From Actinostola sp. cb2023 (lineage: Eukaryota; Cnidaria; Anthozoa; Actiniaria; Actinostolidae), in NCBI GenBank assembly GCA_033675265.1, contig JAUJYZ010000242.1, positions 124,001 through 188,000 on the forward strand: a DNA stretch of 64,000 nt. The letters run 5' to 3'. Below are positions 1 through 63,110 of the stretch, piece by piece. How positions within the stretch are numbered: position 1 is the first letter of the stretch; every line of letters starts with the position of its first letter. Under the pieces are notes generated by a model. That model made no database searches. It had not been told where the DNA came from and saw only the letters and a program-made list of their open reading frames with translations. The position numbers were made by a program, and so were the translations under genes.

Positions 1-289
1 TAGCTTTCTCTCTTAAGAAATCTACGACCTCTCCGCTACTCTTTCGAGACTTCTTTCCGCCCCCTTCTGTGTCTGACCCTGAGCTCTTTCGTTTGGTCGT
101 TTCCTTCACTCGTTCCATTGCTTTTCTTCGTACTTCCTCGGCAGCGTCCTTGTCAGCTTTCTTCTTGTCAGTTTTAACAGATAGGCTCTCCTCTTTTTCA
201 CATAATTCTTCAATTAGCACATCCCTTTCGGACATTTCCACGTCGATTCCGCTTGCCTTCTCTTCCTCTCGCATTCGTTTTTTGAATTT
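1..289 (-). CDS. Partial Lys/Glu-rich protein, possibly transposon-derived
   Basis: The minus strand is open for 96 codons and runs off the window edge. The peptide is highly charged, has the look of a coiled coil, and ends near VDFLREKA. Acidic blocks are followed by a basic stretch (ETTKRKSSGSDTEGGGKKSR). I recall similar KRK...SG.DT..FL.EKA tails in invertebrate proteins with SANT/Myb-like DNA-binding heads, many of them transposon-related; this is recollection and not a search result. Just upstream of the open frame is a TGA (290-292). A plausible acceptor at 308/307 and a first exon at 488-510 would join in the wrong frame, so the copy is either frameshifted or my 5' model is wrong. Function unknown. 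Confidence 0.4.
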
Positions 290-487
290 TCAGTCCATTC
301 CATGGCCCTGAAAATCACACAAGAAAGCGAGAAATCTCAGAGAATGCCACAAAAACTCAGCAGAACTGTCCCAAAGTGGGTATAAAACACAGCTGATTAA
401 CAGTAAATCATGCAAGTAGCTGAATATATCGGATTGTGAACTTACAAAGAAAATACAAAGGTTCAAATATGAACTCAAAATACTTAC

Positions 488-510
488 GGCTGTTGTTTCT
501 GAGATGCCAT
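488..510 (-). CDS. Candidate first coding exon of the left-edge minus gene
   Basis: ATG on the minus strand at 510-508 is followed by seven further codons (MASQKQQ plus two bases) and a perfect GTAAGT donor at 487. It lies on the promoter side facing the TKS gene, so a divergent gene pair is likely. Joined to the acceptor at 308/307, it reads out of frame with the 1-289 coding segment. This leaves the model unproven. Confidence 0.3.
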
Positions 511-779
511 TTTCTCACTTCAGCCAGGTTTGAGTTTGGCGACAACCTGTACATGTATTATAACTGAGAAAAAAAGGAAAGTTATTAGTTTTATTGAAAG
601 AAATCCGCCTAAAGAGAGAAAAAAAGAGCTTAACGTAAGACTTGTTATACTTTTCTGAATGAAATAATATCAGAAACAAGAAAAATAAGGATAATAAACT
701 CACGTTTTCCACACGACGCCAAACTTGCTGTTCTCACGTCCGCGCGAAGCGACAACGGCTGCCCGCCAAAATGTAAAAC

Positions 780-1020
780 GTCTACCGGAAGTAAATCTGA
801 CTTCCGGTTGCCGTTGCCGTCTCAAAAACGTCCGGTGCTGGAGGCAAATATGTCACCGGAAATACTGTTTTAGTCTTCTGTTAAGTTTGTTAACTTTTTA
901 TTTTTACCCAAAGTCCCACGTACGGCTATAACCCAAGCCACGAGGGAATGTTCGCGGGACAATGACCGAATAGGGGAGGGGTCAATGACCTATAATATTT
1001 GTTTCTGCTACTTCCGGTTT
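780..1020. promoter_or_regulatory. ETS-like sites in a probable bidirectional promoter
   Basis: ACCGGAAGT (784-792) and ACTTCCGGT (800-808) form a perfect inverted pair with a 7-nt spacer. A further ACCGGAAAT lies at 855-863 and ACTTCCGGT at 1010-1018. CCGGAAGT is the core bound by ETS/GABP-type factors and is common in CpG-type bidirectional promoters. The stretch separates the minus-strand ATG at 510 from the TKS ATG at 1103. No TATA box was seen. Transcription start sites are inferred only. Confidence 0.5.
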
Positions 1021-1102
1021 CTAGGGAAAGCAGAAAGTTCGCGGGCTCAAAGGACTTTGTGAGCTGTTTTGTGGTGTATGTGATTGCTAATTCGTGGCTA
1101 AA

Positions 1103-30619
<29,517 letters not shown>

Positions 30620-30902
30620 GGTTGCAGCAGCGTTAAATATCAAATAGTTATACGACCGAGAAGAGCTGGGATTTGTTTATTTAAATGAAATGTATTGTCA
30701 AGCAAACCGTTGTTGTTGTAACGGCACAAAACACATGTATAGTAGCACTTTTTCTTCCACAAACATCCTCGGTGATAACGCTTTGATGACCCAGCGCGAG
30801 GTGTTGTGTCACATTCATGCATTCTACAGCGGGTAATTCATGGACGTACATTACAATGTTTATTGTTTCAGTGAGTTTAAAATGGAGTGTTAAAATGTAA
30901 TA
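30620..30902 (+). other. Probable TKS 3' UTR/flank
   Basis: No canonical AATAAA was found directly after the stop. Transcript end not determined. Confidence 0.4.
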
Positions 30903-31350
30903 GGCCTTTTCACGGATAGACCGGAAGTAGCCGAACGCAATGCATTGTGGACTATATTCGGCACAAACACAGCAATCTGAGCGCCATTTTGGATCGAAGA
31001 ACTCCGGAATAACATAGACAAACTCACTTCATCATGCCTCGGTGTACCGTGATGGGCTGCAATAATGACACGAGATACCGAGAAAGGTTCGTTTTATTGT
31101 TTTTCTTCGTTTCTTTGTGTTTAACGGCAATTTGAATAGCATAAAATGAAAATTATACGTGGCAGACCGTATAATGTAGTTACTAGAGATTACTATATTT
31201 TACTAATGTTAGATGGGTCATTATGCTACATGTCAGGAGTATTTCGTGTCATTATTGCAGCCCATATGGCGCCTTGATTGTCGTGTTTGTGCCGAATCTA
31301 GACCAGAATGCACTTCGTTCAACTACTTCCGGTCTATCCGTGAAAAGGTC
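30903..31350. mobile_element. 448-bp foldback element carrying a THAP-like first exon
   Basis: 28-bp ends (GGCCTTTTCACGGATAGACC then GGAAGTAG) match the inverted right end at 27 of 28 positions. Both are flanked by TA. Homology between arms continues inward (for example TTCGGCACAAACAC and GGGCTGCAATAATGACACGA). The right arm lacks about 80 bp. Confidence 0.7.
31034..31086 (+). CDS. THAP-domain-like first exon (isolated)
   Basis: ATG starts MPRCTVMGCNNDTRYRE with a GT donor at 31087. Met-Pro then C-x4-C fits the start of a THAP zinc finger (C2CH), whose first exon commonly ends about here. No following exon was found. It lies inside the left arm of the foldback element, so it is probably a captured or promoter-proximal fragment. 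Confidence 0.45.
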
Positions 31351-31856
31351 TATGATATAACTTTTCGCTCGCCTCAATGTTGTTCACACAACAGGCAGCC
31401 CAACCATTGTTTCTGAGGCTATCTATAATTATTAAAAAAATATATTTGCATGCGCGCGTCTTTTTTTGATGGGTTTCCTGTGGTAGAGCGCGCGCGCGCG
31501 ATACGTTTCATAGAAATTATCACGCGCCGCCATCTTGGATTTTACGTCATACTTTTTAACACGAAAACGAGGTCATGCGTGGTAAAGCCAAAGAGTCAGT
31601 GTGTCAATATGGCGTCGTCCAGCTCCAAGTCATAGTTTTGGCACAAAGATCTAGCTAATATCCCAAGTATTTCGAATAGTTTTGTTGAAAAATATGCGAA
31701 GGAGAACCTCCCTATTAAAGCAACAATTACAAGGGCTACAAATTATGCCACGAATATTACATTAACGATGTTGAAGATAAGCAACTATACAATGATTTCA
31801 TAGCATGTCTCAAACCTTGTATGTATTCTAAAATACTCATTGTTTTCACGTTTATT
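31351..31856. other. Spacer with a short coding-like fragment
   Basis: 31640-31770 (+) reads SISNSFVEKYAKENLPIKAT in one frame, then stops. Unrecognised; it may be a transposon relic. 31490-31505 is a CG dinucleotide repeat. Confidence 0.35.
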
Positions 31857-32459
31857 ACTCGGGCACTTCCGAAGGAAGCCCGAGTTATAAAATGGAGATT
31901 TTATTATTATTTTTATTATTTTTATTATTTTCATGGTCACGGAATGAAGAAAAAATGCGAAGAATGAAGAAAGAATGTGATGTATTTGATCGTATCGAGT
32001 TTCAAGATTTCTCAGCGGATAAGGGAAAACAAACCACACACAGGACTCAAGTAAACTTGAATCTTAGTTTTGAAAGCAGCTGTAGATCTTCAAGCTATTA
32101 AAGGTCAGGATTCTAGTTCATCGTTCGACGACTAGAAGTGGTAGAAGGACTAGAAGCTCGTGCTGGATCGAGAGAGAACAAGTCATCATGTTATAATTAA
32201 ACTCACGACCAGCGATGTAACTACATCTATTGACAGAAAGCTATATGTACAGAAGTCATGCAAACAGTCGAGCCAGTCGAAACTGAAAAGCAAATGAAAT
32301 GAACTCAAAAACTATCATGACCTCGCTATGCCATGTTTGTTGCTAATTGTAATAGTACGTGTACAGTTATGCCGTCCTTGAGTATTTATAATTAAACCGG
32401 CTCACGACCACCGATGTATAACTAACTACATCTATTGACAGAAAGCTATATGTACAGAA
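31857..32459 (+). mobile_element. Hairpin-ended element, copy 2, left half
   Basis: Begins with the ACTCGGGC/GCCCGAGT hairpin and follows copy 3 (60214) closely, partly duplicated near 32380-32460. It breaks where DIRS-like terminal sequence starts and resumes at 37271. Confidence 0.75.
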
Positions 32460-33136
32460 GGCATCTGTTCGCAACGCATTATGCAAAGGCATCTGTTCGC
32501 AACGCTCGTCAGAAGAACTAGTCGTGATTTCTTCAGCGCTTCCGGCAACGGATCCAGAAGCAATTACTGAGATTAGACGGACTGTAAGAGTCTTGAATAA
32601 GCAAAACACAGCTTCGTTGGTCGAGTCCTGCGAATACAAATGCTTCTTCGGTTAAGTTCCAACCAAAATTATGTGTTTTATTGGTGAGAGTTGGGAATAT
32701 AAGATTGTGATATTTTGTCCGTTAGTTTCTGTTGGATCGAGTTTCGGAATTTCTTACCCGAGGGATTTGCTTCATTGCCCTAATCAGTGTAATTGTCCCT
32801 TTCCCGCCGTTTTACATTCCGATGGGTTTAAACCGGTATTTGTTCTTTTAGTAGTTTCAAATGGTATCTTATTTTAAAGCTCCGTGCTTAATGGGATTTT
32901 AAAGGGGGAAGACAGCCAACCGTCGATTGATAGGTTGTTTATCTACCGAGTGAGACTCCCTATCACAATTTGAATTGGTTACGTTAACAGTTATAAGGGG
33001 ACCCACCTGTTTCTAAATATGTTTAATCTCGACATCTAGGGAAATGGGTCAGTCCTTGTTATTGAGTGGAAATTTGAACAGCGTTGTGTTGTGCGGGTCA
33101 CGTAATTTAACACGCGGAAAATGTTTTTCTTTTCAG

Positions 33137-33765
33137 AAATCGTGATGCACTGTGTGGGCTCATGTAAGGATTACGGAGAAAATCGTGATGCGCTGTGTGG
33201 GCTCACGTAAGATTTATGGGAAAAATAAAAATAAAAAATCGTGATGCACTGTGTGGGCTCATGTAAGATTTACGGAAAATATCGTGATGCACTGTGTGGG
33301 CTCATGTAAGATTTACGGAAAATATCGTGATGCACTGTGTGGGCTCACGTAAGGATTACGGAGAAAATCGTGATGCGCTGTGCGGGCTCACGTACGATTT
33401 ATGGAAAAAATCGGGATGCGCTGTGTGGGCTTACGTAAGATTTACGGAGAAAATCGTGATGAACTGTGGGCTTACGTAATATTTACGGAGAAAATCGTGA
33501 TGCACTGTGTGGGCTTACGTAAGATTTACGGAGAAAATCGAGATGAACTGGGTGGGCTCAGCACGTAAAATTTACGGAGAAAATCGTAATGCGCTGTGGG
33601 GGCTCACGTAGAATTTACGGAGAAAATCGTGATGCACTGTGTGGACTCCCGTAATATTGGAAATAAAAAAATCGTGATGCTCTGTGTGGGCTCACGTACG
33701 TAGGATTTGTGGAGAAAATCGTGTACGCCGTGTGTGAGCTCACGTAGTAATAAGAGAGAATCGTG
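33137..33765. repeat. ~43-bp tandem array within the DIRS-like element
   Basis: About 15 units of ATCGTGATGCACTGTGTGGG, CTCACGTAAG and ATTTACGGAGAAA. Small open frames across it are artefacts. Confidence 0.9.
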
Positions 33766-33951
33766 ATGCGCTATATGCAGTCGATATCATTGAAGCTGGT
33801 GGCGGAAAAGGAGGAGGCTGCAGTGGCAAAAGTCATCGAGTAGGCCATTCGTAGACAGTCAACGGCTGGGAGCTCACGACAGAGGAGATCATTTGGCCGG
33901 ACGCGCTGGTATCCATGTACTATATGGGGGTAGAGGGGCTCCCTAAATAGA

Positions 33952-34020
33952 GGGGCGGCAACCCCCGCAATGTGCGGCCAACCAGGCCATTTTGGCCGCG
34001 ACTGCGTCAAGAGGGCCGAT
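33952..34020 (+). pseudogene. Gag-like CCHC knuckle, first Cys lost
   Basis: Reads MCGQPGHFGRDCVKR. The C..GH....C spacing fits a retroelement zinc knuckle. The expected first cysteine is absent. Confidence 0.4.
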
Positions 34021-34639
34021 ACCATCTTGATTGGTTGTAATCTCCTCATCGACGATGATAAGGCTTAGTTTGTTATGATAGGGCAGTGATTAATATTGAT
34101 GATTTGTAGTGGATTAAAAATGGGTTCTGTTGATTTGATAACTGGTAGTCCTTTACTCTGTGGGGTATCAAAGTTTTGTTTTGTTTTCATTAACCAGGCA
34201 AGGAGGGATGACACCGCAAGCGTTTTGTCCTCTAGGGCATTCCCTTGTTGCTACGATTCGTCGGGCAGTGGTTGTCATCTCCTCTGAACTTGGGTTCCCA
34301 TCCATTTGTTTTCAGTAGTTCGATTAATACCTTGCATTTGTCTCATGTTTTAGCCTAGAACAAAAACCCACATTGATGGAATTGAAACAATCTCAAGTGG
34401 GAGGGAATTATCCGTCTGGAAAAGTGAAATGGATATTATCGGATGGGAGTCCGAGTTCGGAGGGGATGACAAGAATAAGGGAACTGTTTGTGAATATGGA
34501 AAGTGTGTTAGCAGGAGATGTTAAGTCAATCGCGAGTGTCCCTTTTCGGGATCCAGAATCGAGTGGCCGAAGTCCACGCGCACCTGTGTAAAATCATCTT
34601 AGTAGGTTATAAAAACGAAGTGGAAGTTGGCGAATGGGT

Positions 34640-35330
34640 TTCTAGAGGGGTGGATATTCGATCCTTTATTCGTCCATTTGGAGGTGATCTCAAAGGTGTA
34701 TAAGAATCGTCAGTCTTGTAAGAGGTTTACTGAGTTAATCAGTGAAACGATTATGAACGGGGGCCGTAACAGTCTTGGGGAAGTAGAGCCTCCATACATA
34801 ATACTCCCTATTACTGTCGAGCCATCTAAGCCGAGATTGTGCATTGCTGCGCGATTGTCAATCTCTGGGCCGGACAAGCATTCCGTGGTGGACCGAGAAA
34901 CACTGGGCACTGTCAGTGTCTACAGCCGTGCCTCTTCGTCTCGCTGGACCGGTGTTATCCATTACCAACCGGGTGATTTGATGTTCGGGGTCTTTTGGGA
35001 ACCGAGTTTGCCGAAGGCGAAAAATTAAATACAAAGACGTGGGCTGTAGCGAAGGTTTTGGAGTCACTACCTATGGGTATATTTCACACTTGGGGCGTGT
35101 TCATATTCCGGTTGGTGACGCAAAGAAACCTCCTGTTGGAACTATTGTACGTTCTCTCAAGCAGTAACCCAGCAGATTCTCAGGTGTATTGTCTAAAGCG
35201 GACTCAATATTGTCTGGAACTGAAATGCTGCACTGGGAGGCGATCGAAAGGGGGTTTGGTGGCTCGTTCGTCCATATCCTAGACCTTATGTTCTTGGATT
35301 CCAATGTCCAGCGGGACCACCAGGGTGATA
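34640..35330 (+). pseudogene. DIRS-like reverse transcriptase/RNase H remnant
   Basis: RT: LPITVEPSKPRLCIAAR (about 34805-34855). RNase H start: VYSRASSSRWTGVIHY, where an aspartate is expected at the Arg. Later frames give NTKTWAVAKVLESLPMG and FGGSFVHILDLMFLDSNVQ (to 35330). Several frame switches. Confidence 0.6.
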
Positions 35331-35464
35331 ATGACACGATATAACAGATATATCTAAATTTAATCGATATATTTATTACATGTAACTGGAAAGTGTAAAC
35401 ATAAATTCAATACATAGGCGATTGATTTGAGTTTTGATTTGATTTGCCTCAACCCAGTTAACGG

Positions 35465-35677
35465 TTATTGAGTAGTTGCGACGATGGGACGACGACTATA
35501 AACGGTGAGTTCGCTCTGGTAGCTCTGCTCTGGTAGATAAGTGAGCGATATCGTCTCTGTATCTGGCCGGGATGGTTTCTCTATCAAGGAACAGTCAAAT
35601 ACATGATGTCTCCTTGTGTCAGTATCTGATCGACTGTACACGTATTCCATCGTCAAACTGGACACGACTGAGCACAT
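35465..35677 (-). other. Unknown ORF related to one at 63504
   Basis: 70-aa minus-strand frame. MEYVYS...PDTETISLTYLPEQ aligns with MEYFYS...PDTETLSLTYLPDR at 63504. The DNA just upstream of the inner ATG is also alike (GTGTCCAGTT / GCGTCCAGTT). Role unknown. Confidence 0.4.
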
Positions 35678-36408
35678 CAGCAGGGCTAAAAATCACTCTA
35701 ATTCGTTCGTGACCTTGATGAATGCTTCCAGCAACGAATAAAGTTGTGTTTGGTAAAAAAAAGAAAAAGAAAACACATTTATACATTTACCTGGTTATTT
35801 CGCTTGAATAAACATCGATCAAAAGTAGACAACGAGCGCGACTTGCTGCTGGCAGGGACTACCGTATATAGTACACAGGGATCCCGTCAAGATTAGTGTC
35901 GCTACGCGCGCAGCAATTACGATTGTGGTGCCTTGCTATCTCCCTTACTATCGTGGTGGCCAATGACAAAAGCGATTTCCTCCAAGGAATTTTAAAATTA
36001 AAATATTAAGCCAGACAAGGTTCAAAGGAAGCCATCCTATGCCCAACAAAATATGGCTTTGTACCATTCTCAACACCTTGGGACTTATGGGCTTTCAATT
36101 AAAGATTTTAAATGGAAGAAATTAACAAACTCTACAGAAATTGTAATAACTGTTTTGTTTAAATTTATTGTGGCCACTAGCATTTGGTGCCAAACTATTC
36201 GTGCCTTCAGTTGGCTTCCCTCGTTTATGTCCGGTCACAGGTATCGAAGTGTACCGATGGCGGTTGGCGAGCTAATGGTTTATTCCATTACGCGAGTGTT
36301 ATCGGTTTAGGCCTTTAAAATTTGCGGGAGAGGTTTCAACTGCACCACTGGATTCGCCTGCAGCTCAGAATCGTTTAGCGATCTGCGCCTCATCAGTATA
36401 TGGAAGTC

Positions 36409-36582
36409 GCAAAATTACGCTGCATGCATGGATTGAGAAGTGGTTGTGCAATTTCTCTAGCAACGTGTGGAGCGGAATTGGAAACAGTGACGAACCACGT
36501 TGGCTGGAGGACTGCAGGAACAGCACGTCATTACATCAATATGGAGCAGGTGTTAAGGTCTGGAGGTCTGGGGATTCATTAG
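36409..36582 (+). pseudogene. Tyrosine recombinase C-terminus of the DIRS-like element
   Basis: HGLRSGCAISLATCG, NHVGW and RHYINMEQVLRSGG give the catalytic Arg, His/Trp and Tyr in order, followed by TAG. This part is intact, but the N-terminal part upstream is scrambled. Confidence 0.6.
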
Positions 36583-37142
36583 CAGAGCGGCCATTGGACC
36601 TAGATGAATCATACCAGGGACAGAACGAATTTATGGGCGTCACACGAGCCTTTGCAATGACTGAGGGAGACCCAAACAAACTCTAGGCAACATTAATATA
36701 TTCTTATTATAGACCAATGTCACAAGTATGCGCGCTACAGCCGTGAGCTGCACGAGACATGTTGTGATGCGTCAGCCTTTCCTAGTCAAATTGATGTCTA
36801 TTGTTCTAGATGGAACTTGACAGGCTAAAGTACGCGCACATGCGGTTCAGGGGAGATAATGGCTGCATAATATTCGTCGTACAGAAAGAAGGTATTCAGC
36901 GGGAAAGCTTGTTGAACTTTATATGGGGGAGGGGATTTATTAAGGATTGGGAAGACCAACCAGAGTATGTCAGACAAAACCAGAATGTGAAGCATCCGAA
37001 GCGTATAGTGTGAGGCCTAGGGCTATTCAAACTTCATTGAATATTCATGATACTTTATGATGACGTCATTAGCATTATTTAAGACCAACTTAATTATGCA
37101 AAGGCGTCTGTTCGCAACGTTCGGAAGTAAGAATAAAGTCGT

Positions 37143-37164
37143 CCCCCCCCCCCCCCCCCCCCCC
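37143..37164. repeat. 22-base C run
   Basis: Uninterrupted cytosines at the right border of the DIRS-like element. Confidence 0.97.
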
Positions 37165-37270
37165 TACTTTGGCTGACTTATTAGCACTCCGTGCTACTCC
37201 CTGTTGGTTATTCGACAGGGAGGGCGTGCCCATACCTTAATGCTAATAAGGCAGCAGAAAGGATATTGTA

Positions 37271-37795
37271 CTATTTGTGTCGGTGAGCATCGATAAAGAT
37301 CTCCGACTCTGCGAAGTACGTCTGTGGTACGTCTTTAAACGTGCTTGAGGTCACATCTTAAATCTAACAGAAGCAGCTTTTGATTTTTAATCGATAATTC
37401 CTTTCTGATTTCGAGATAAATCGAACAAGATCTTTCAATGTATAGGCAGAGACAGCAGATTGGTCGAGCTTTGTCACATCATACCGTAGTCTGAATCAAC
37501 TGGATGTTTAAAAGATACGAAGTTCGGGAAGAATTCTTAAGTCCTTTCATTTGACCGACTTTCCTCTGCGATAACGAAGAAACCAAAGACGCTATCAGAA
37601 CCGTCTGACCATGAATATAAACCTCTACTGGACGTTCCAAGTACGTGCTACGGAAGTACGATTCGGAGATTTTTATCTATGCTCACCGACACATATACAG
37701 TCTCCCTCGTCACGCAACTGTCAGTCATTGTCAGGTCCCTCCTCACGCAACTGACATTGTCCTTGTCATAATGCCCGAGTGTACGCTCATTGAGC
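37271..37795 (+). mobile_element. Hairpin-ended element, copy 2, right half
   Basis: Resumes the sequence interrupted at 32459, carries the uninterrupted empty site of the MULE-like insertion (about 37485) and ends at GCCCGAGTGTACGCTCATTG. Confidence 0.75.
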
Positions 37796-37879
37796 CCCTC
37801 CCCCCCCCTATCCTCTACCCCGGAGAGCCGAGTAAATCTTATGAACTATGATCAGGCGGTATTTTCTTCATCCAAAGTT

Positions 37880-37885
37880 TTTATT
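37880..37885 (-). promoter_or_regulatory. Possible poly(A) signal for heparanase
   Basis: AATAAA on the minus strand just past the minisatellite. It is the first one I noticed downstream of the heparanase stop. If used, the 3' UTR would contain the whole array. Confidence 0.3.
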
Positions 37886-37900
37886 GGTTTAATATTAGAC

Positions 37901-40072
37901 TGCAATGGTCATAGCCTACTACGCAGACATTCTACGAACTGCAATGGCCGTAGCCTATACTACGCAGACATTCTACGACACTGCAATGGCCGTAGCCTAC
38001 TACGCAGACATGCTACGACACTACAATGGCCGTAGACTACTACGCAGACATTCTACGACACTGCAATGGCCGTAGCCTATACTACGCAGACATTCTACGA
38101 CACTGCAATGGCCGTAGCCTATACTACGCAGACATTCTACGACACTGCAATGGCCGTAGACTACTACGCAGACATTCTACGACACTGCAATGGCCGTAGC
38201 CTACTACGCAGACATTCTACGACACTACAATGGCCGTAGACTACTACGCAGACATTCTACGACACTGCAATGGCCGTAGACTACTACGCAGACATTCTAC
38301 GACACTACAATGGCCGTAGACTACTACGCAGACATTCTACGACACTACAATGGCCGTAGACTACTACGCAGACATTCTACGAACTGCAATGGCCGTAGCC
38401 TATACTACGCAGACATTCTACGACACTGCACACTGCAATGGCCGTAGCAATGGCCGTACTACTACGCAGACATTCTACGACACTGCAATGGCCCGTAGCC
38501 TATACTACGCAGACATTCTACGACACTGCAATGGCCGTAGACTACTACGCAGACATTCTACGACACTGCAATGGCCGTAGCCTACTACTACGCAGACATT
38601 CTACGACACTGCAATGGCCGTAGCCTACTACGCAGACATGCTACGACACTACAATGGCCGTAGCCTACTACGCAGACATTCTACGACACTACAATGGCCG
38701 TAGACTATACTACGCAGACATTCTACGACACTGCAATGGCCGTAGCTTACTACGCAGACATTCTACGACACTACAATGGCCGTAGACTACTACGCAGACA
38801 TTCTACGACACTACAATGGCCGTAGACTACTACGCAGACAGACACTACTACGCAGACTCTACGACACTGCAATGGCCGTAGCCTACTACGCAGACATTCT
38901 ACGACACTACAATGGCCGTAGACTACTACGCAGACATTCTACGACACTGCAATGGCCGTAGCCTACTACGCAGACATTCTACGACACTACAATGGCCGTA
39001 GACTACTACGCAGACATTCTACGACACTGCAATGGCCGTAGACTACTACGCAGACATTCTACGACACTGCAATGGCCGTAGCCTACTACGCAGACATTCT
39101 ACGACACTACAATGGCCGTAGACTACTACGCAGACATTCTACGACACTGCAATGGCCGTAGACTACTACGCAGACATTCTACGACACTGCAATGGCCGTA
39201 GCCTATACTACGCAGACATTCTACGACACTGCAATGGCCGTAGCCTATACTACGCAGACATTCTACGACACTGCAATGGCCGTAGCCTACTACGCAGACA
39301 TTCTACGACACTACAATGGCCGTAGACTACTACGCAGACATTCTACGACACTGCAATGGCCGTAGACTACTACGCAGACATTCTACGACACTACAATGGC
39401 CGTAGCCTATACTACGCAGACATTCTACGACACTGCAATGGCCGTAGACTACTACGCAGACATTCTACGACACTACAATGGCCGTAGACTATTACGCAGA
39501 CATTCTACGACACTACAATGGCCGTAGCCTACTACGCAGACATTCTACGACACTACAATGGCCGTAGACTACTACGCAGACATTCTACGACACTACAATG
39601 GCCGTAGACTACTACGCAGACATTCTACGACACTACAATGGCCGTAGACTACTACGCAGACATTCTATACGACACTACAATGGCCGTAGCCTACTACGCA
39701 GACATTCTACGACACTACAATGGCCGTAGACTACTACGCAGACATTCTACGACACTACAATGGCCGTAGACTACTACGCAGACATTCTACGACACTGCAA
39801 TGGCCGTAGACTACTACGCAGACATTCTACGACACTACAATGGCCGTAGACTACTACGCAGACATTCTACACTACAATGGCCGTAGACTACTACGCAGAC
39901 ATTCTGCGACACTACAATGGCCGTAGACTACTACGCAGACATTCTACGACACTACAATGGCCGTAGACTACTACGCAGACATTCTACGACACTACAATGG
40001 CCGTAGACTACTACGCAGACATTCTACGACACTACAATGGCCGTAGACTACTACGCAGACATTCTACGACAC
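37901..40072. repeat. 40/43-bp minisatellite, ~54 copies
   Basis: Unit CACTGCAATGGCCGTAGCCT plus ACTACGCAGACATTCTACGA, alternating between ACTGCAATGG and ACTACAATGG and between GACTAC and CCTATACTAC types. It starts about 105 bp beyond the heparanase stop and may lie in its 3' UTR. Confidence 0.97.
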
Positions 40073-40177
40073 AAACAACGTCTGCGTAGTAGGCTACAAT
40101 GGCCGAGGTGAGGCTTCGTCAAACTGCAATAGAAAACGTGGTTCAGACATCTTGATTAGTTGATATTGACTAGACAA

Positions 40178-63110
<22,933 letters not shown>

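Larger units (their letters stand above)
32460..37125 (+). mobile_element. Degenerate DIRS-like tyrosine-recombinase retroelement
   Basis: Direct repeats GGCATCTGTTCGCAACGC (twice, about 32460 and 32490) and GGCGTCTGTTCGCAACG (about 37099) bound the stretch. Order inside: 43-bp array, CCHC knuckle, RT, RNase H, tyrosine recombinase. Split direct termini recall Ngaro/PAT-type elements. Many frame changes; not autonomous as read. It splits a hairpin-ended element, so it is younger than that element. Confidence 0.65.
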
